Shown piece by piece: positions 21,604 to 31,803 of a DNA stretch of 64,000 bases. The position numbers were made by a program, and so were the translations under genes. The notes beneath the pieces were generated by a model. That model saw only the letters and a list, made by a program, of their open reading frames with translations. It did not search any database and had not been told where the DNA came from. Within the stretch, counting starts at the first letter, position 1. The number at the start of each line of letters is the position of its first letter. Origin of the DNA: Mycogone perniciosa (lineage: Eukaryota; Ascomycota; Sordariomycetes; Hypocreales; Hypocreaceae); NCBI GenBank assembly GCA_025331125.1, contig JAOALB010000073.1, forward strand, positions 62,001 through 126,000, written 5' to 3'.

Positions 21604-23511
21604 ATGATCGCTCGTCCAGTAGCTACGGCCCTAGGATGTGCCGGATGTCGAAGTGCCATTCTTAGAGCCGTGGTGTCCAAACCAGTCCCCGGCTTTGGGC
21701 TTCTGGCGCAGCACGGCATAAGACGAGTTCCAGGCTCACCCGCAAGAGTCTTTTCGTCAGGGCGCGCTTTGAGGACCGGCACTGGAAAAGATGCGACTTC
21801 GGCTGTTAACTTGCAAGATGCTTCTGAGGAGACACTGGACGCCCAGCCGGAAGACACCCCGTGGTTCCTCGAGGTCGAACCGCCTCGGCACCCGCCGATC
21901 CAGCACGCAGCAGCATTGCCCCAAGTCCCCGATGGTGCGCCTGCACTCCTCGAACCGATGATTAAATACATATACGAAGACATGGGACTTGACGATTTAT
22001 CAATGTTGGATCTTCGCGACCTCGACCCCCCTGCCGCCCTAGGTCCGAACCTTATCATGCTCTTTGGCACAGCCCGAAGCGAGAGGCATTTGCACATTTC
22101 CGCCGGCCGTTGTGTCCGATGGCTTCGGCGAAACTACAAGGTTGGCGCAAAAGCTGGTGGGTTAATTGGACCGGGCGAGCTCAAAACCAAGCTGCGCAGG
22201 CTGAGGAAGAAGGCAAAGTTGATGGGTACCAACACTGCCATGGTTCCTGGCGGTGACAATGGAATATCAACGGGTTGGGTTTGTGTCAACTTCACAACAA
22301 ATGATGGTGGAGTTGACGAATCCGCGAGCTTCGACGAAAGTGGACGATTCTCTGGGTTTGGCGCGCCACTAACAGGAACCACCACCATTGTGGTACAATG
22401 CATGACGGAGTCCAGGCGAAATGAGCTTGATTTAGAGACACTCTGGCAAGGCATACTGAAGAGGAGCCTTGAGGAGGGCCAGAAAATAAGGGGAAAGAAG
22501 GCGATAGATGCGGCTGAATTGGAGGCATCAATGTCATCAAGAGTCCAGCTATCCACCAGTTCATCCGCCATGCAATGGCAGGCCCTAAAACGAGCCTCTC
22601 AGCAGCGGCATTTTTCAACACTGGCACGTCGTCTTCAATCCCATGCCCAGCGAAGTGAATCAAAGGCAACTCCAAGTCATCCCGAGCCAGAAGTAGCCGA
22701 AGATCAGACAGATGGCAATGCACTTGATCTGGGCATATTACGGCAACAAATATGCGATCTTCAGGTGGCGGGGGCTTCTTTAAATCCAGAAAGCATCCAA
22801 GCTCTGATATCGGCAGTCTTTGAGGCATCACCATCAACTCAAGGCACCGCATCGGAACGACTTGCCCTTGTGGACCAGCTTTGTCTAGTGGCTGAGGAGC
22901 GGGGAATGTCGATTATATCCAAGGACTGGCTAGTTACCCTCATTGAATCTATTGTTGCCTCACCAGCCTACGGTCCTGAGCTACAGCGTGCGCAAAAGAA
23001 CCTTGAGTTTCTTCTAGTCGAGACGAGATCTCCCCTGGATCACAATCAAGTACTTCAGCTCATGGCTGTATACGCTTATCGAGCAGACTGGGAGAGGTTC
23101 TGGGATGTTTTCCGCACACCCCCCAGATTTCAGATAGCTCGCTCACCCGAACAATACGAGTTAGCATATCGCATCCTGGCAACAACGGGAGACCGCAAGC
23201 TATGCACTGACGCACTACGCTGGGTGTATCCAGAGATGTTGAAAGAGCAGCCTCCTATCTGGCCCACTGGAGCACTCTACACCTCGCTCAAGGCTTGTAT
23301 CCTGGTTGCCGATCCCGCCGCCGAGGAACTGATACACAACCCCCCACCGCAGGATACGCTGGACTTGCTGGGAAAGCGGCGGTTGATGCATAGGGAATTT
23401 GTACGGGTGCTGAAGGAGGTGGAGAATCTACGAAGTCATCATGTCGGTACGCAAGCAAGAGAACAGCGGGCGCAGGCGCTCAATCGATTCTCTGAGCAAG
23501 CGACCCCTTAG
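21604..23511 (+). CDS. atp25: ATP25-like mitochondrial protein, 635 aa
   Basis: ATP25 of yeast is a mitochondrial inner-membrane-associated protein: its N-terminal part resembles the bacterial ribosome silencing factor RsfS/Iojap and its C-terminal part stabilises the mRNA for ATP synthase subunit 9. Here residues 1-60 are basic and hydroxylated (RVFSSGRALRTG), like a presequence. The RsfS-like part holds LDDLSMLDLRDLDPP, IMLFGTARSERHLH and RWLRRNYKVGAKAGG (about 130-200), then WVCVNF. KHR-rich linkers and a helical C-terminal half of unknown fold follow. The gene has no intron. The frame is open to a GTG at 21550, but the first ATG is at 21604. It is divergent from RPO41, which suits a joint role in mitochondrial biogenesis. 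The call rests on the N-terminal block pattern. Confidence 0.85.
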   Translation: MIARPVATALGCAGCRSAILRAVVSKPVPGFGLLAQHGIRRVPGSPARVFSSGRALRTGTGKDATSAVNLQDASEETLDAQPEDTPWFLEVEPPRHPPIQHAAALPQVPDGAPALLEPMIKYIYEDMGLDDLSMLDLRDLDPPAALGPNLIMLFGTARSERHLHISAGRCVRWLRRNYKVGAKAGGLIGPGELKTKLRRLRKKAKLMGTNTAMVPGGDNGISTGWVCVNFTTNDGGVDESASFDESGRFSGFGAPLTGTTTIVVQCMTESRRNELDLETLWQGILKRSLEEGQKIRGKKAIDAAELEASMSSRVQLSTSSSAMQWQALKRASQQRHFSTLARRLQSHAQRSESKATPSHPEPEVAEDQTDGNALDLGILRQQICDLQVAGASLNPESIQALISAVFEASPSTQGTASERLALVDQLCLVAEERGMSIISKDWLVTLIESIVASPAYGPELQRAQKNLEFLLVETRSPLDHNQVLQLMAVYAYRADWERFWDVFRTPPRFQIARSPEQYELAYRILATTGDRKLCTDALRWVYPEMLKEQPPIWPTGALYTSLKACILVADPAAEELIHNPPPQDTLDLLGKRRLMHREFVRVLKEVENLRSHHVGTQAREQRAQALNRFSEQATP

Positions 23512-24220
23512 TAGAGTCTGTACGAGTATTAAGTCATTTCGGTCCCTTCTCATCTCACTGCAGTCAATCGATGCCCCCATATCCGACTGCAAACACTTGC
23601 GTCTGATAAAGGCTGTAGATATTCAAGTAAACTACGACATGAATCAGCAGTGAAGACGGTTTTATCATGAACCCAGCAGACAGTATGATGCGGATGATAG
23701 CTCCTCGTATCCGTGAGTGCTCCGTGCAATCTCGCCGGGCCGGCCGGCCGCTAGCGTCGGAGCCGGTCCGGAGACTTCGGTCTAACGGATGGCTCCAGGG
23801 GTGGACTTCTGACGAAAGAGGAACGAATCGTGGCATTTTTGCAGTCAGATTATACAGATTCTATGAAGTACTTCGTGGTAATGACGAACACAGGAAAAAC
23901 AGGCTTTGCTGCATAGGCCAGAGTCTGCAGCACAAGGCATACCCCCTCATCACCTCCATTAGAGTAGAGGTCGAGTCTGTCAGACAACAAACCTATGGTT
24001 ACAATCGCCACCAACATCTCACAGAAACATTTGCGGTTGCTATCTTGGCCAGAATTGGGTAAAAATATATTACCTGTTACTCGTTACCTCCACAAGGACA
24101 TTTTCAGTATGGCCTCAGGCTCCATCTCCATCTCCACCTCCATCCGCCCTGGCCCGACTAGGTTTCGATCAAGATGGTATAATAGTCCGTCACACCCTAC
24201 ACTGTGCGTGTGATGAGCTA
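23512..24220. other. Spacer between ATP25 and the FIG1-like relic
   Basis: Contains the ATP25 3' flank and an open frame at 23667-24062 that has no recognisable domain and unusual composition; I do not call it a gene. A GC-rich run (GGGCCGGCCGGCCGC) lies near 23738-23752. Confidence 0.4.
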
Positions 24221-25161
24221 CGCGCGTAAAATGGCCATCATGACCTGACAGGAATCGTACCGATTATAGGTATCCACCGTATCTTAATATCGGCCATTAT
24301 CATTAAAGTTGTCTTCATATGTATATTCATTCTGCCTGCCCATTATTAGCCACGCCAACCGACTCACCAGTTTCTACAGGCATCATCCTGGGGGCTACAC
24401 AAGCGAAGGTCTTAACGATGTGCACTTCGTACCTCCTCTCCCTCTCTTACAAGGCGGAAGATCCTGCCAGCGCAAGCACAAACATCTCAGCCGCTCTGGC
24501 AAGTTTAGTTGGGAATAATACGTCGTTGCAAGTCCGCATAAGCTTCACCGAAGACTATGCGCCAGCTTGCCATCTGGAGATTGGAGCTGCTCGACCAACG
24601 CCAATAGCATTGCGAGTTTTGTCAAATATGTACCTACGGGTCAGAATGAATCCACCATTACATACGACCCGCTAGACCTCATGAGTATCGCGAAAAGTAT
24701 TAAAGACGGTATTGTTTTTAATGGGTTATTGTATGAATCCCCAGACAACTCATTATGCATTTGTGTAAAGACATTCAGTACTAATTAGTCTTCATATACT
24801 CCATAGATTCATCGCTTTGCCATTAGACTTCATCGGCCTTTTGTTGCTGCTGACGTTCCCAATTTGGTTCGAAGATGAAGACTCCGAAGGCAGCGAACGA
24901 GAAGCCAAGCCTTTCCCAGCACGAGCGGTTGCTCGTATCACCGCATCATGCTTGTTCATACCGGCATTGATGGTACTTTTGTCAGTATTTTGGCAGCATT
25001 TAGCAAGTGCCGGAGCTGCTACCGTGGCAGAAACCCTCACTGCTGGTGCCATAAAAGGACATGTTGGATCTGTCGCCATGGGGCTGGGGTGGGCTGCAGT
25101 GGCATTCATCATCATACCCTTCTTGACAGCTGTGTTCCTATATATGCGCGTTGATAATTGA
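24221..25161 (+). pseudogene. FIG1-like (Ca2+ regulator/membrane fusion) gene, frameshifted
   Basis: Pieces of a four-helix membrane protein of the FIG1 family can be read in order but in different frames. They are a first hydrophobic helix (LTGIVPIIG, then HRILISAIIIKVVFICIFIL, about 24251-24345), GYTSEGLNDV, YLLSLSY and SLQVRIS, then LCASLPSGDWSCS, the FIG1-type cysteine motif. DPLDLMSIAKSIKDGIVF follows, then an intact 76-nt intron (24731-24806), and FIALPLDFIGLLLLLTFP, EDEDSEGSEREAKPFP and two more helices to a stop at 25161. Seven extra bases (about 24423-24429) separate GLNDV from YLLSLSY and shift the frame. A further shift lies near 24545-24555, and stops interrupt the join after the first helix. 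FIG1 proteins act in calcium influx and cell fusion during mating. The intact C-terminal part suggests recent decay or an assembly error. Confidence 0.75.
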
Positions 25162-25262
25162 TCAATTATACTTCCTACTTCGTAGATTGTATAATAACAT
25201 ATGGAGCTGCCATAAACCTGTTTACAAGCATGTCCAGTCCCTCGTAATGCGCCAACATTCGT

Positions 25263-28025
25263 TCAATCTGCAAAGCTAGTCGTATTTCTGCTTGACATTG
25301 ATGGGACTTTGGGCTCGCCTCGTTCAGCATATATCCAGTTTTTCACGCCGATCGAAATGATTGCAGTGAGTACCAGAATCGCCATACAAACAGTAAGAGT
25401 AAGCTTAATACTGGTTGCTTGCTGAATCGTCCAGATGATGACGGGAATAACGATGATAAATATAATGACGCAGAGAATCACGAGCAGGAGATTGCGTGGC
25501 AAAGTCTTGATCATCTTCTTTTCAAGTAGTTCTTTCATCGTGCGGGAGAGGTCGTCAATCTTGAAAGCGAGCCAAACAAACGGTATAGCTGATGCGAATG
25601 CAATGCTTACTGTCACAGAGATCATCAGTCAAGTGATTGCCAGTAACGCTTTACAGCTGAATGCGTACATACACATGTACTTAAGCACGTATCCAAGTTC
25701 CAGTTTCTGGTTATCATTTATGGGGAAAACATCTAGGGGAATGGCAAAGAAGGCAGCCATGAAGGATAACGGCAGCTTCAAGCAATGGATCAGCACTATA
25801 GAGTCTTACCTATGAACGCAGAGATCACTCAAAAATACTATAGTCACCACAGTAAAGACTAGAAAAGTCTTGGATTGCCTCACACGCTCTTCTGCCTGTT
25901 GTCTCTGGATAGTGGCATGTTCTGCTGCAAGCTCCGCTTGAGCTCGAGTGGCCTGTTTTAGTGTTAGGTCTATCAGGTGATAGAGCTGAAGATACCGACA
26001 TTAGACCATGTCATCTGGCTCAATACTGCTACTAGGACAAACTTACTGAATCTCGAGTCTTTTGGGCCATCTCTTGCATGAGTTTAACGTGCGCAAGCCG
26101 ATTCTTGATGTTGTTGCTGTCAAATCTCCTTGACGACTTTGGGCTCTCGTCCTGATTTGTGATTGAGTCGATAATGTCGGAAAGCTGCTTGACAGTATTC
26201 TGCTGGTCCGACAGGACGAGCTGTAAGATGTTCAACTCATCCTGGATATCTTCAATCTCGACCAACAAATCTGTCTCAACAGTAACACTCGTGTCTATAA
26301 AACGCCAAGCCTCTTTTATCTATTTTGCTTTGTGTATGTCTTGTCGGAACTTGCGTAGGCATACGGTTGCCTCTTCATTCTTCCAGTCCGTCAGCATCAT
26401 AAACATGTGTTACATGAGAGAAAGCAAATTACACACCATGTTGCCGATGGGATGCTCGAAAAAAGAAAATAAAAGATAATCCTCAGGAATCGAGTACTTA
26501 TCAAAGATATTGACGCAGCAATTAGTGACAATGCTCGTGAGATCATACACTGACTTGATTGGTTTCCTGGCCGGATCCAGCAGGTGCTTTAGTACCTTTT
26601 GATGAACATTCATAGGATCGTTTTGTATAAGTTTGGGCACTTTTGACTCCTTTTCCCTCCCTTGATGCGCGTTATCGTTTGAATCAGGCTGAGACTCTCC
26701 AAAGTAGCCAGTCAGCTCCCCAAGTGAATTTTGGATCAGGGTTCTTTGTCACGTCAGTCAATATAGCTATTAAGGATAGATGATGGGTTTACCTCAACTC
26801 TCCTACACGGGGGTCGTTGGAAAGAGGAACGAGTACTCTGCGGTTGGTAATAATCTCCAAATGGACTGGAGGGACTGAGATTGGACTTAAAATTTACATC
26901 TGGCATGAAGGCATCGGATGTTTTGTTCGCGATAAGCTTCATGATCAGTGTCTACCTGGCGCTGTTAGTCTCAATACTGCTGTGATGGATTAAAAGAAAT
27001 CGTGACCATACCTCCACCCATGTCATCTAGAGCAACGCGATCAGTTTCTCGTCTTCTTGGGGCGTTAAGGATGATAGCATACATTATTAGCAGGCAGATG
27101 ATACCAAGTAAAGGTATTTTTATCACCTGTCTGATCCTGTCGGCCGGAGAATGCAGAAACATCACTCCCCTGCCCATAAATCAGGTCGTAGACAGAAGTG
27201 CGCCAATGAGAACGGCGTTCCCTTTCACTGATAGAGAACTGAATAACCGTCACCTCAAACCCGTGGCAAGCTCGGAGCTTGTCGTCTTCAGTTGGGGTGG
27301 GGGTGTTAGATAGGAGGGAGATTTGGCTCGGGCTCAGGCTCATCGTCATCTATCTCAGGACTCTTGAATAACAGCCTTTCGGTCTTCAGAAGCTGTATTA
27401 TGTCTTCATTTCCGCCAGCAGCTTCCTCCACGCTTGTACCGTTGGGAAGACGCAAAGTCTTGTCTGCTCGGTGCTGTAGTAGACAATCAGTCAATTCCGA
27501 TTGCCCAGAAGTCACAGAAATAAAGAGCGGCGTGTAGTCATCAAAGCGTCTTGCATCGATTTTGGCGTCATTCTCAAGAAGGAGTTCCGTAATTTGGATG
27601 TTTCCAAGTTCACATGCAATATGGAGAGAAGTGGCTCCGCTTTGCTCGTCCATGGAGTCCACGTCACCCCCGAGTGAGATTAGAACTTCGATGAGCTCGT
27701 GCGAGTCTATGTTCATAGCAAGATGTAAAGGTGTGCTACCATCATGCGTAGCTTCATCGATATCTACGTTGTATTCCTCCACCAGATACTAAACCAGATC
27801 TATATGGCCATTCAAGATAGCTAGATGCAATGGTGTTTGTCCAGTCGGGTCTTTCGACTCAATTCGAAAGCGCTCTTCGTCCAATAATCGACGAACCTCA
27901 GTTGCGTTCCCTTGTCTAGCTGCTTCTAAAAGCAGTATTTCCGGTGTTGTCGTCAACGACGATGTCTCCAAGTAACTAGGCGTGGGCTCGACATCTTGGA
28001 GCGGTGCATCTGTTGGGCCTAGCAT
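25263..28025 (-). pseudogene. Ankyrin + CorA-like transporter gene, broken by stops and frameshifts
   Basis: From 28025 down: about five ankyrin repeats (GQTPLHLAILNGHIDLV, GSTPLHLAM, GATSLHIACELG) are interrupted by TAG at 27786-27788, where glutamine would fit. Then comes EDDKLRACHGFEVTV, a segment ending LPANN, and an intron to MTWVE. VLVPLSNDPRVGEL is readable only in a shifted frame near 26800. A region around SVYDLTSIVTNCC follows, then a TAG near 26310 before IKEAWRFIDTS. A coiled-coil stretch (about 26050-26300) leads to SKTFLVFTVVTIVF and LPLSFMAAFFA, the CorA-type transmembrane signature region, and to final helices ending at 25263. This is the architecture of the fungal ankyrin/CorA-like proteins, putative divalent-cation transporters or membrane sensors. 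Two stops match CAG to TAG changes. The intron before LPLSF no longer joins in frame. I judge the locus non-functional. Confidence 0.72.
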
Positions 28026-28534
28026 ATCGGATCAATCGAAATATTGACAGACAATCGAGGCAGTCAGGAAAGGGGAGGGGGGATTCATAGACAGCCCAAG
28101 ATTGTTAGTTAAAAAGCACAAGAGACATCCAAACAATATTTGCAGGGCGCTTTCAGACACTGAGGGGTATTCTCACAGGCATCCTGGTATTTTTATTCGA
28201 ACAAGATGGTAAGCAGGCCAGCCAATCGAATCCCCGGCATGAAATCTCGAGCTGCATGAAGCTGCAACGACATTCAGCTCCATGCAGCCTCGCTAGCCAC
28301 GAGTGATTCTACCTGTTTTCCCTTCTTCTCGTTATTTTCCTCTTCTCCCTCAGCTTTATATTGTATAAGAACTCTGTATCTCATCTTTCATCGGCTCCAG
28401 TCGCTATTTATGAAGTTTAGAGTCCCTTTGCCCTATTCCGCCTTATTTGAACCTTGATCTAGCCAATTTAAAAGTCTTCTAGGTTACTTCAGTACCCCCT
28501 TTTCCTGTTCATTTAAAACGCTTGACTACGCATT
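28026..28534. other. Spacer with a strong hairpin (28251-28288)
   Basis: No coding sequence is supported. GCTGCATGAAGCTG at 28251-28264 pairs with CAGCTCCATGCAGC at 28275-28288, with one mismatch and a 10-base loop. The site lies beyond the PPX1 stop codon and upstream of the broken ankyrin/CorA gene, so it could be in either one's flank. Confidence 0.5.
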
Positions 28535-29774
28535 TCATAGCTGAGAATGAGACGAACCTCCTACCGCCTTCAGTGCCTCGCGTAACAAGGGCGCGACCTG
28601 CTTCCTGCTCGAGGCCAAATCCATTTGTCTCCACCCCATTCTCTTCTTCCCGTCATCGAGCACTCCATCACGCCACGTTTGTAGCTGCAGGCGCTCCGAG
28701 ATGCTTGCGAATTTGTCCACTGCGGCCAGTCCCTTCTCAGTGATGCCCCATACTAGGAGATGTCGCTGGAACACTCCTCCGGGACTCGACACCGTCATCA
28801 CACTTGCAACGTCAAGCTTTTTCTCAGTTACCCAAGCAGCCAACTCCTTGATGAACGTCTCAGGGTCGGCTCTGTCCACCAGGTAGTCAAAGTTCTGCAC
28901 GACGCAGCTAATACCGAGCAAGATACCAGCTTCTTCCCACTCCTTGTAGTCTTTCCTGAAGATGTCGTGGAGGCTGAGGTCAGAGATGTCGTCCTTGACA
29001 GCGGTGATTTCGTCAAAGAGGTCAGTTTGACGAAAGTTCTGGTCTTGGATCTTTGTCTCGAGATACTCCGTGGCTAGGAGATCCTTTGGTTTGACCTTTA
29101 ATTTGTCTTTCAACTTGATGGTGTCAATGAGAATCGGTGCCAAGCAAAGACCTGCAAGTTTGCCGTCTTCGGCTGCGGCATCACCGTTTTCTGTTTCCGG
29201 CAATGCATCCCAAGCGGCACGGCTTTCTTCCACGATTAAGCTGATACAGCTCCCGCACGGCTCAACAATCCGGGGAACCACATCCTGGCTCGTCACATTC
29301 TCATCTACATGGTGATCGATACAGCCAACAACTTGTTGCTGGAACTTCTTAAGCGGTCCTGTCAGTGCATTGTGATCCACGAGGAACCATCGGGTATCCT
29401 CGGGGTTCAAGTCAGGCAATTCAGAGAGCGTCAGTAAGTCGTTGGGAACTAGACCTGCGTGCCGCAGCACGGCGGTCATTTCAGTCCGGAGAGCCAGATC
29501 AGACCGAGGGATGTTGGACAAGGGGATGTGCAGGTTGTGGGGTGGAGAGTTGGATCGGAGATAGGCCAAGACAACAGCCGAACAAAGAGAATCGAGATCT
29601 AGTTTGAACAGTCATTAGTTCTTTTTGTTCTTGTATACTCAGTCCGGTCGACATACCAGCAGACTCATTGCCCACGACAAAGGTCAAAGGCGCGGAGCTG
29701 TGGGGAGCGGGGCCCGTCAAAGCTCTCCGAGCCGCGGCTAGGAAGCCTTTCAAAGAGAGTCTAGGTGGTGGCAT
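28535..29774 (-). CDS. ppx1: Exopolyphosphatase, DHH family, 393 aa
   Basis: The enzyme removes terminal phosphate from inorganic polyphosphate and acts in the cytosol and mitochondria of yeast. Two exons (29774-29657 and 29598-28535) join across a 58-nt intron to give GNESADLDS, the first metal-binding motif of DHH phosphoesterases. It is followed by LVDHNAL and the DHH signature CIDHHVDE. The C-terminal half (about 230-393) is a DHHA2-type domain with DYKEWEE and SVMTVSSPGG. The length of 393 aa equals that of yeast Ppx1 within a few residues. The first ATG at 29774 gives MPPPRLSLKGFLAAARRAL, a basic start that could target mitochondria, which is inference. The gene is divergent from the quinone oxidoreductase. 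Confidence 0.9.
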
Positions 29775-30568
29775 TTTGCGATGTACCAGCTGAGACTCTA
29801 TACTTGCGAAAGACCTTGAGATGGTTCCGTTTTGTTGATGGACACTATGAAGGACAAAGCCTTGCGCCCACTTTTCGACATGTCAAATTAACCCCGCCCT
29901 ATGTGAGGCACAGAAAGCCGTGCCCATCAAGGTGACATCTAACATCAACTTGGCACAAAGACATGCGTTCGATTGAGTCTTGGTATTTGTAATCTTTAGT
30001 TCGGCTAGATACGCATGCATGTATTATTCTCATTATGTTTTCGCAAATTTGTATCATCGCCTTCGTTCTCTTATATGTGGAAGAAACATCACCGGGTTTC
30101 TGAAACCGACTTGCACGGGAATCAGGATCTTGCCAGCATCTATCTATGGCAACTGCAAATAGAAATAAATATGACCTCCGAATATCGGTACTGCAACAGC
30201 GAAGCTCACATAGTGACATAAAGTTCTCGTACTAGTAGTGATCATAGGGCGTGCTTCGGCAATTGTACATTACTAATTATCTCGGACATAGACCAACCAC
30301 ACTTTCTCAACCCCGTCCCAAGGTCCTCTTTGAGAACTCCCAGGTTCGATTGCTTACAATTCAGCAGATGTCGCAATCGCTTGCGGCTAGGATTACGCGT
30401 GGGAGGCTGTATTATAGGCCGACTATTGCCGTCGTCGCGGACAGAACCCCTCATCAGCGACATTATCGCCATCATCTCTGCCCCTCCTTATCAACACAGC
30501 CATCCTCCTCATTGTTCTCAACAAAAACACTCCAATTCCATAGACAATTCTCACTCTCATACCTAACA
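29775..30568. promoter_or_regulatory. Divergent promoter, PPX1 / quinone oxidoreductase
   Basis: This stretch of up to 794 bases holds both promoters. From 30368 it is also open in frame with the oxidoreductase and could encode an N-terminal extension of 67 residues. No other feature is seen. Confidence 0.45.
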
Positions 30569-31625
30569 ATGACGGCAATTCCTGCTACCATGAAGGCCGT
30601 TCAAATTGCCAAGAATGGCGGCGTTGAAGTCCTAGACTACAAGGATATCCCCGTTCCCTCCTTATCCGCAGGCCAGATCCTCATCAAGAACCACTTTGCC
30701 GGCATCAACTACATCGACACCTACTTCCGCACAGGTCTCTATCCCACCCCCAGCTTACCCCTTACTCTCGGCCGAGAAGCCTCGGGTGAAGTTGTCGCGG
30801 CGCACGAGTCTGTCTCGGACTTTGCACCCGGAACCCGTGTCGTTTACATGGCCGGTGAAACCGGCTCTTACGCCGAATATTCCACCGCGGATGCCTCCAA
30901 GGTCGTCAAAATCCCCGACAATATCTCCAGCGAGGACGCCGCGGCGATTTTCCTGCAGGGCCTTACGGCGTGGACCTTCATCCGCGAGGCGGGCAATGTG
31001 CAGGCCGGCCAGTGGACGTTTGTGCACGCTGCGGCGGGTGGTGTGGGCACGTTGCTTGTGCAGATGCTGAAGAGCGTTGGCGCCAAGATCATTGCCACGG
31101 CGAGCACGGAGGAGAAGCTGGAGCTGGCGAGGAAATACGGTGCGGAGTGGACGATTAATTCGCATGACGATATTGTGAGCAAGGTGAAGGAGATTACAAA
31201 CGGCCATGGCGTGGACGTCATTTTCGATGGTGTTGGCAAGGCGACGTTTGAGGCGGATCTGGAGATGATTGCGCTCAAGGGCCATCTCATTTCCTTTGGC
31301 AACGCGGTAAGTATTCATTACAAACTCCAACAAAGGCATTTATCAACGACGGGTTCTAACAACGACTGATTAGTCTGGCGCCGTCCCCCCTGTGAACATC
31401 CTGCGGCTTGGTCCCAAGAACATCAAGCTCTTGAGACCAATTGTCAACGGATACGTCGCCGAGAGGGCGGATCTGGAGAAGTACACCACCGAGCTGTTCG
31501 AGCTTGTCACGTCCAAGAAGGTAGAGGTGAAGATCCATGAGATCTACCCACTCAAGGATGCTGCGCGGGCACACGCAGACATTGAAAGCAGGAAAACAAC
31601 TGGCAAGCTGTTGTTGAAGCTTTAG
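30569..31625 (+). CDS. zta1: NADPH:quinone oxidoreductase, ZTA1/zeta-crystallin type, 329 aa
   Basis: A zinc-independent medium-chain reductase that reduces quinones with NADPH and helps detoxify them. The protein has GINYIDTYFRTGLYP near the N-terminus, GREASGEVVA and the cofactor motif AAAGGVGTLLVQ. A 67-nt intron (31307-31373) follows the codons for FGNA, and the second exon resumes with SGAVPPVNI. It ends in DIESRKTTGKLLLKL. Zinc ligands of true alcohol dehydrogenases are absent. The start at 30569 has A at -3. An earlier in-frame ATG at 30368, in a poorer context, would add 67 basic residues resembling a mitochondrial presequence. Yeast Zta1 has been reported in both cytosol and mitochondria, so both starts deserve notice. 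The gene is convergent with the epimerase, 178 bases apart. Confidence 0.9.
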
Positions 31626-31803
31626 TTTTACTCATTTTATAAATGCCACATGTTTTCTATTCGCCGATTCTTCCTTGGGCAAAAATGCTCACCATGGCTG
31701 TTGATACCAAGATTTGCCATTGTGTCTATGTAAAGCCTTGAATCCAACTCTTTTCAGTTTATTTTTCATCGCTCTTTATAATTAGTCCCTCACTCGGTGG
31801 AGT

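Noticed and set aside
30340..30358. GGTTCGATTGC resembling a tRNA B-box
   Set aside because: No A-box, acceptor stem or anticodon arm could be built around it, and it lies just upstream of the oxidoreductase gene.
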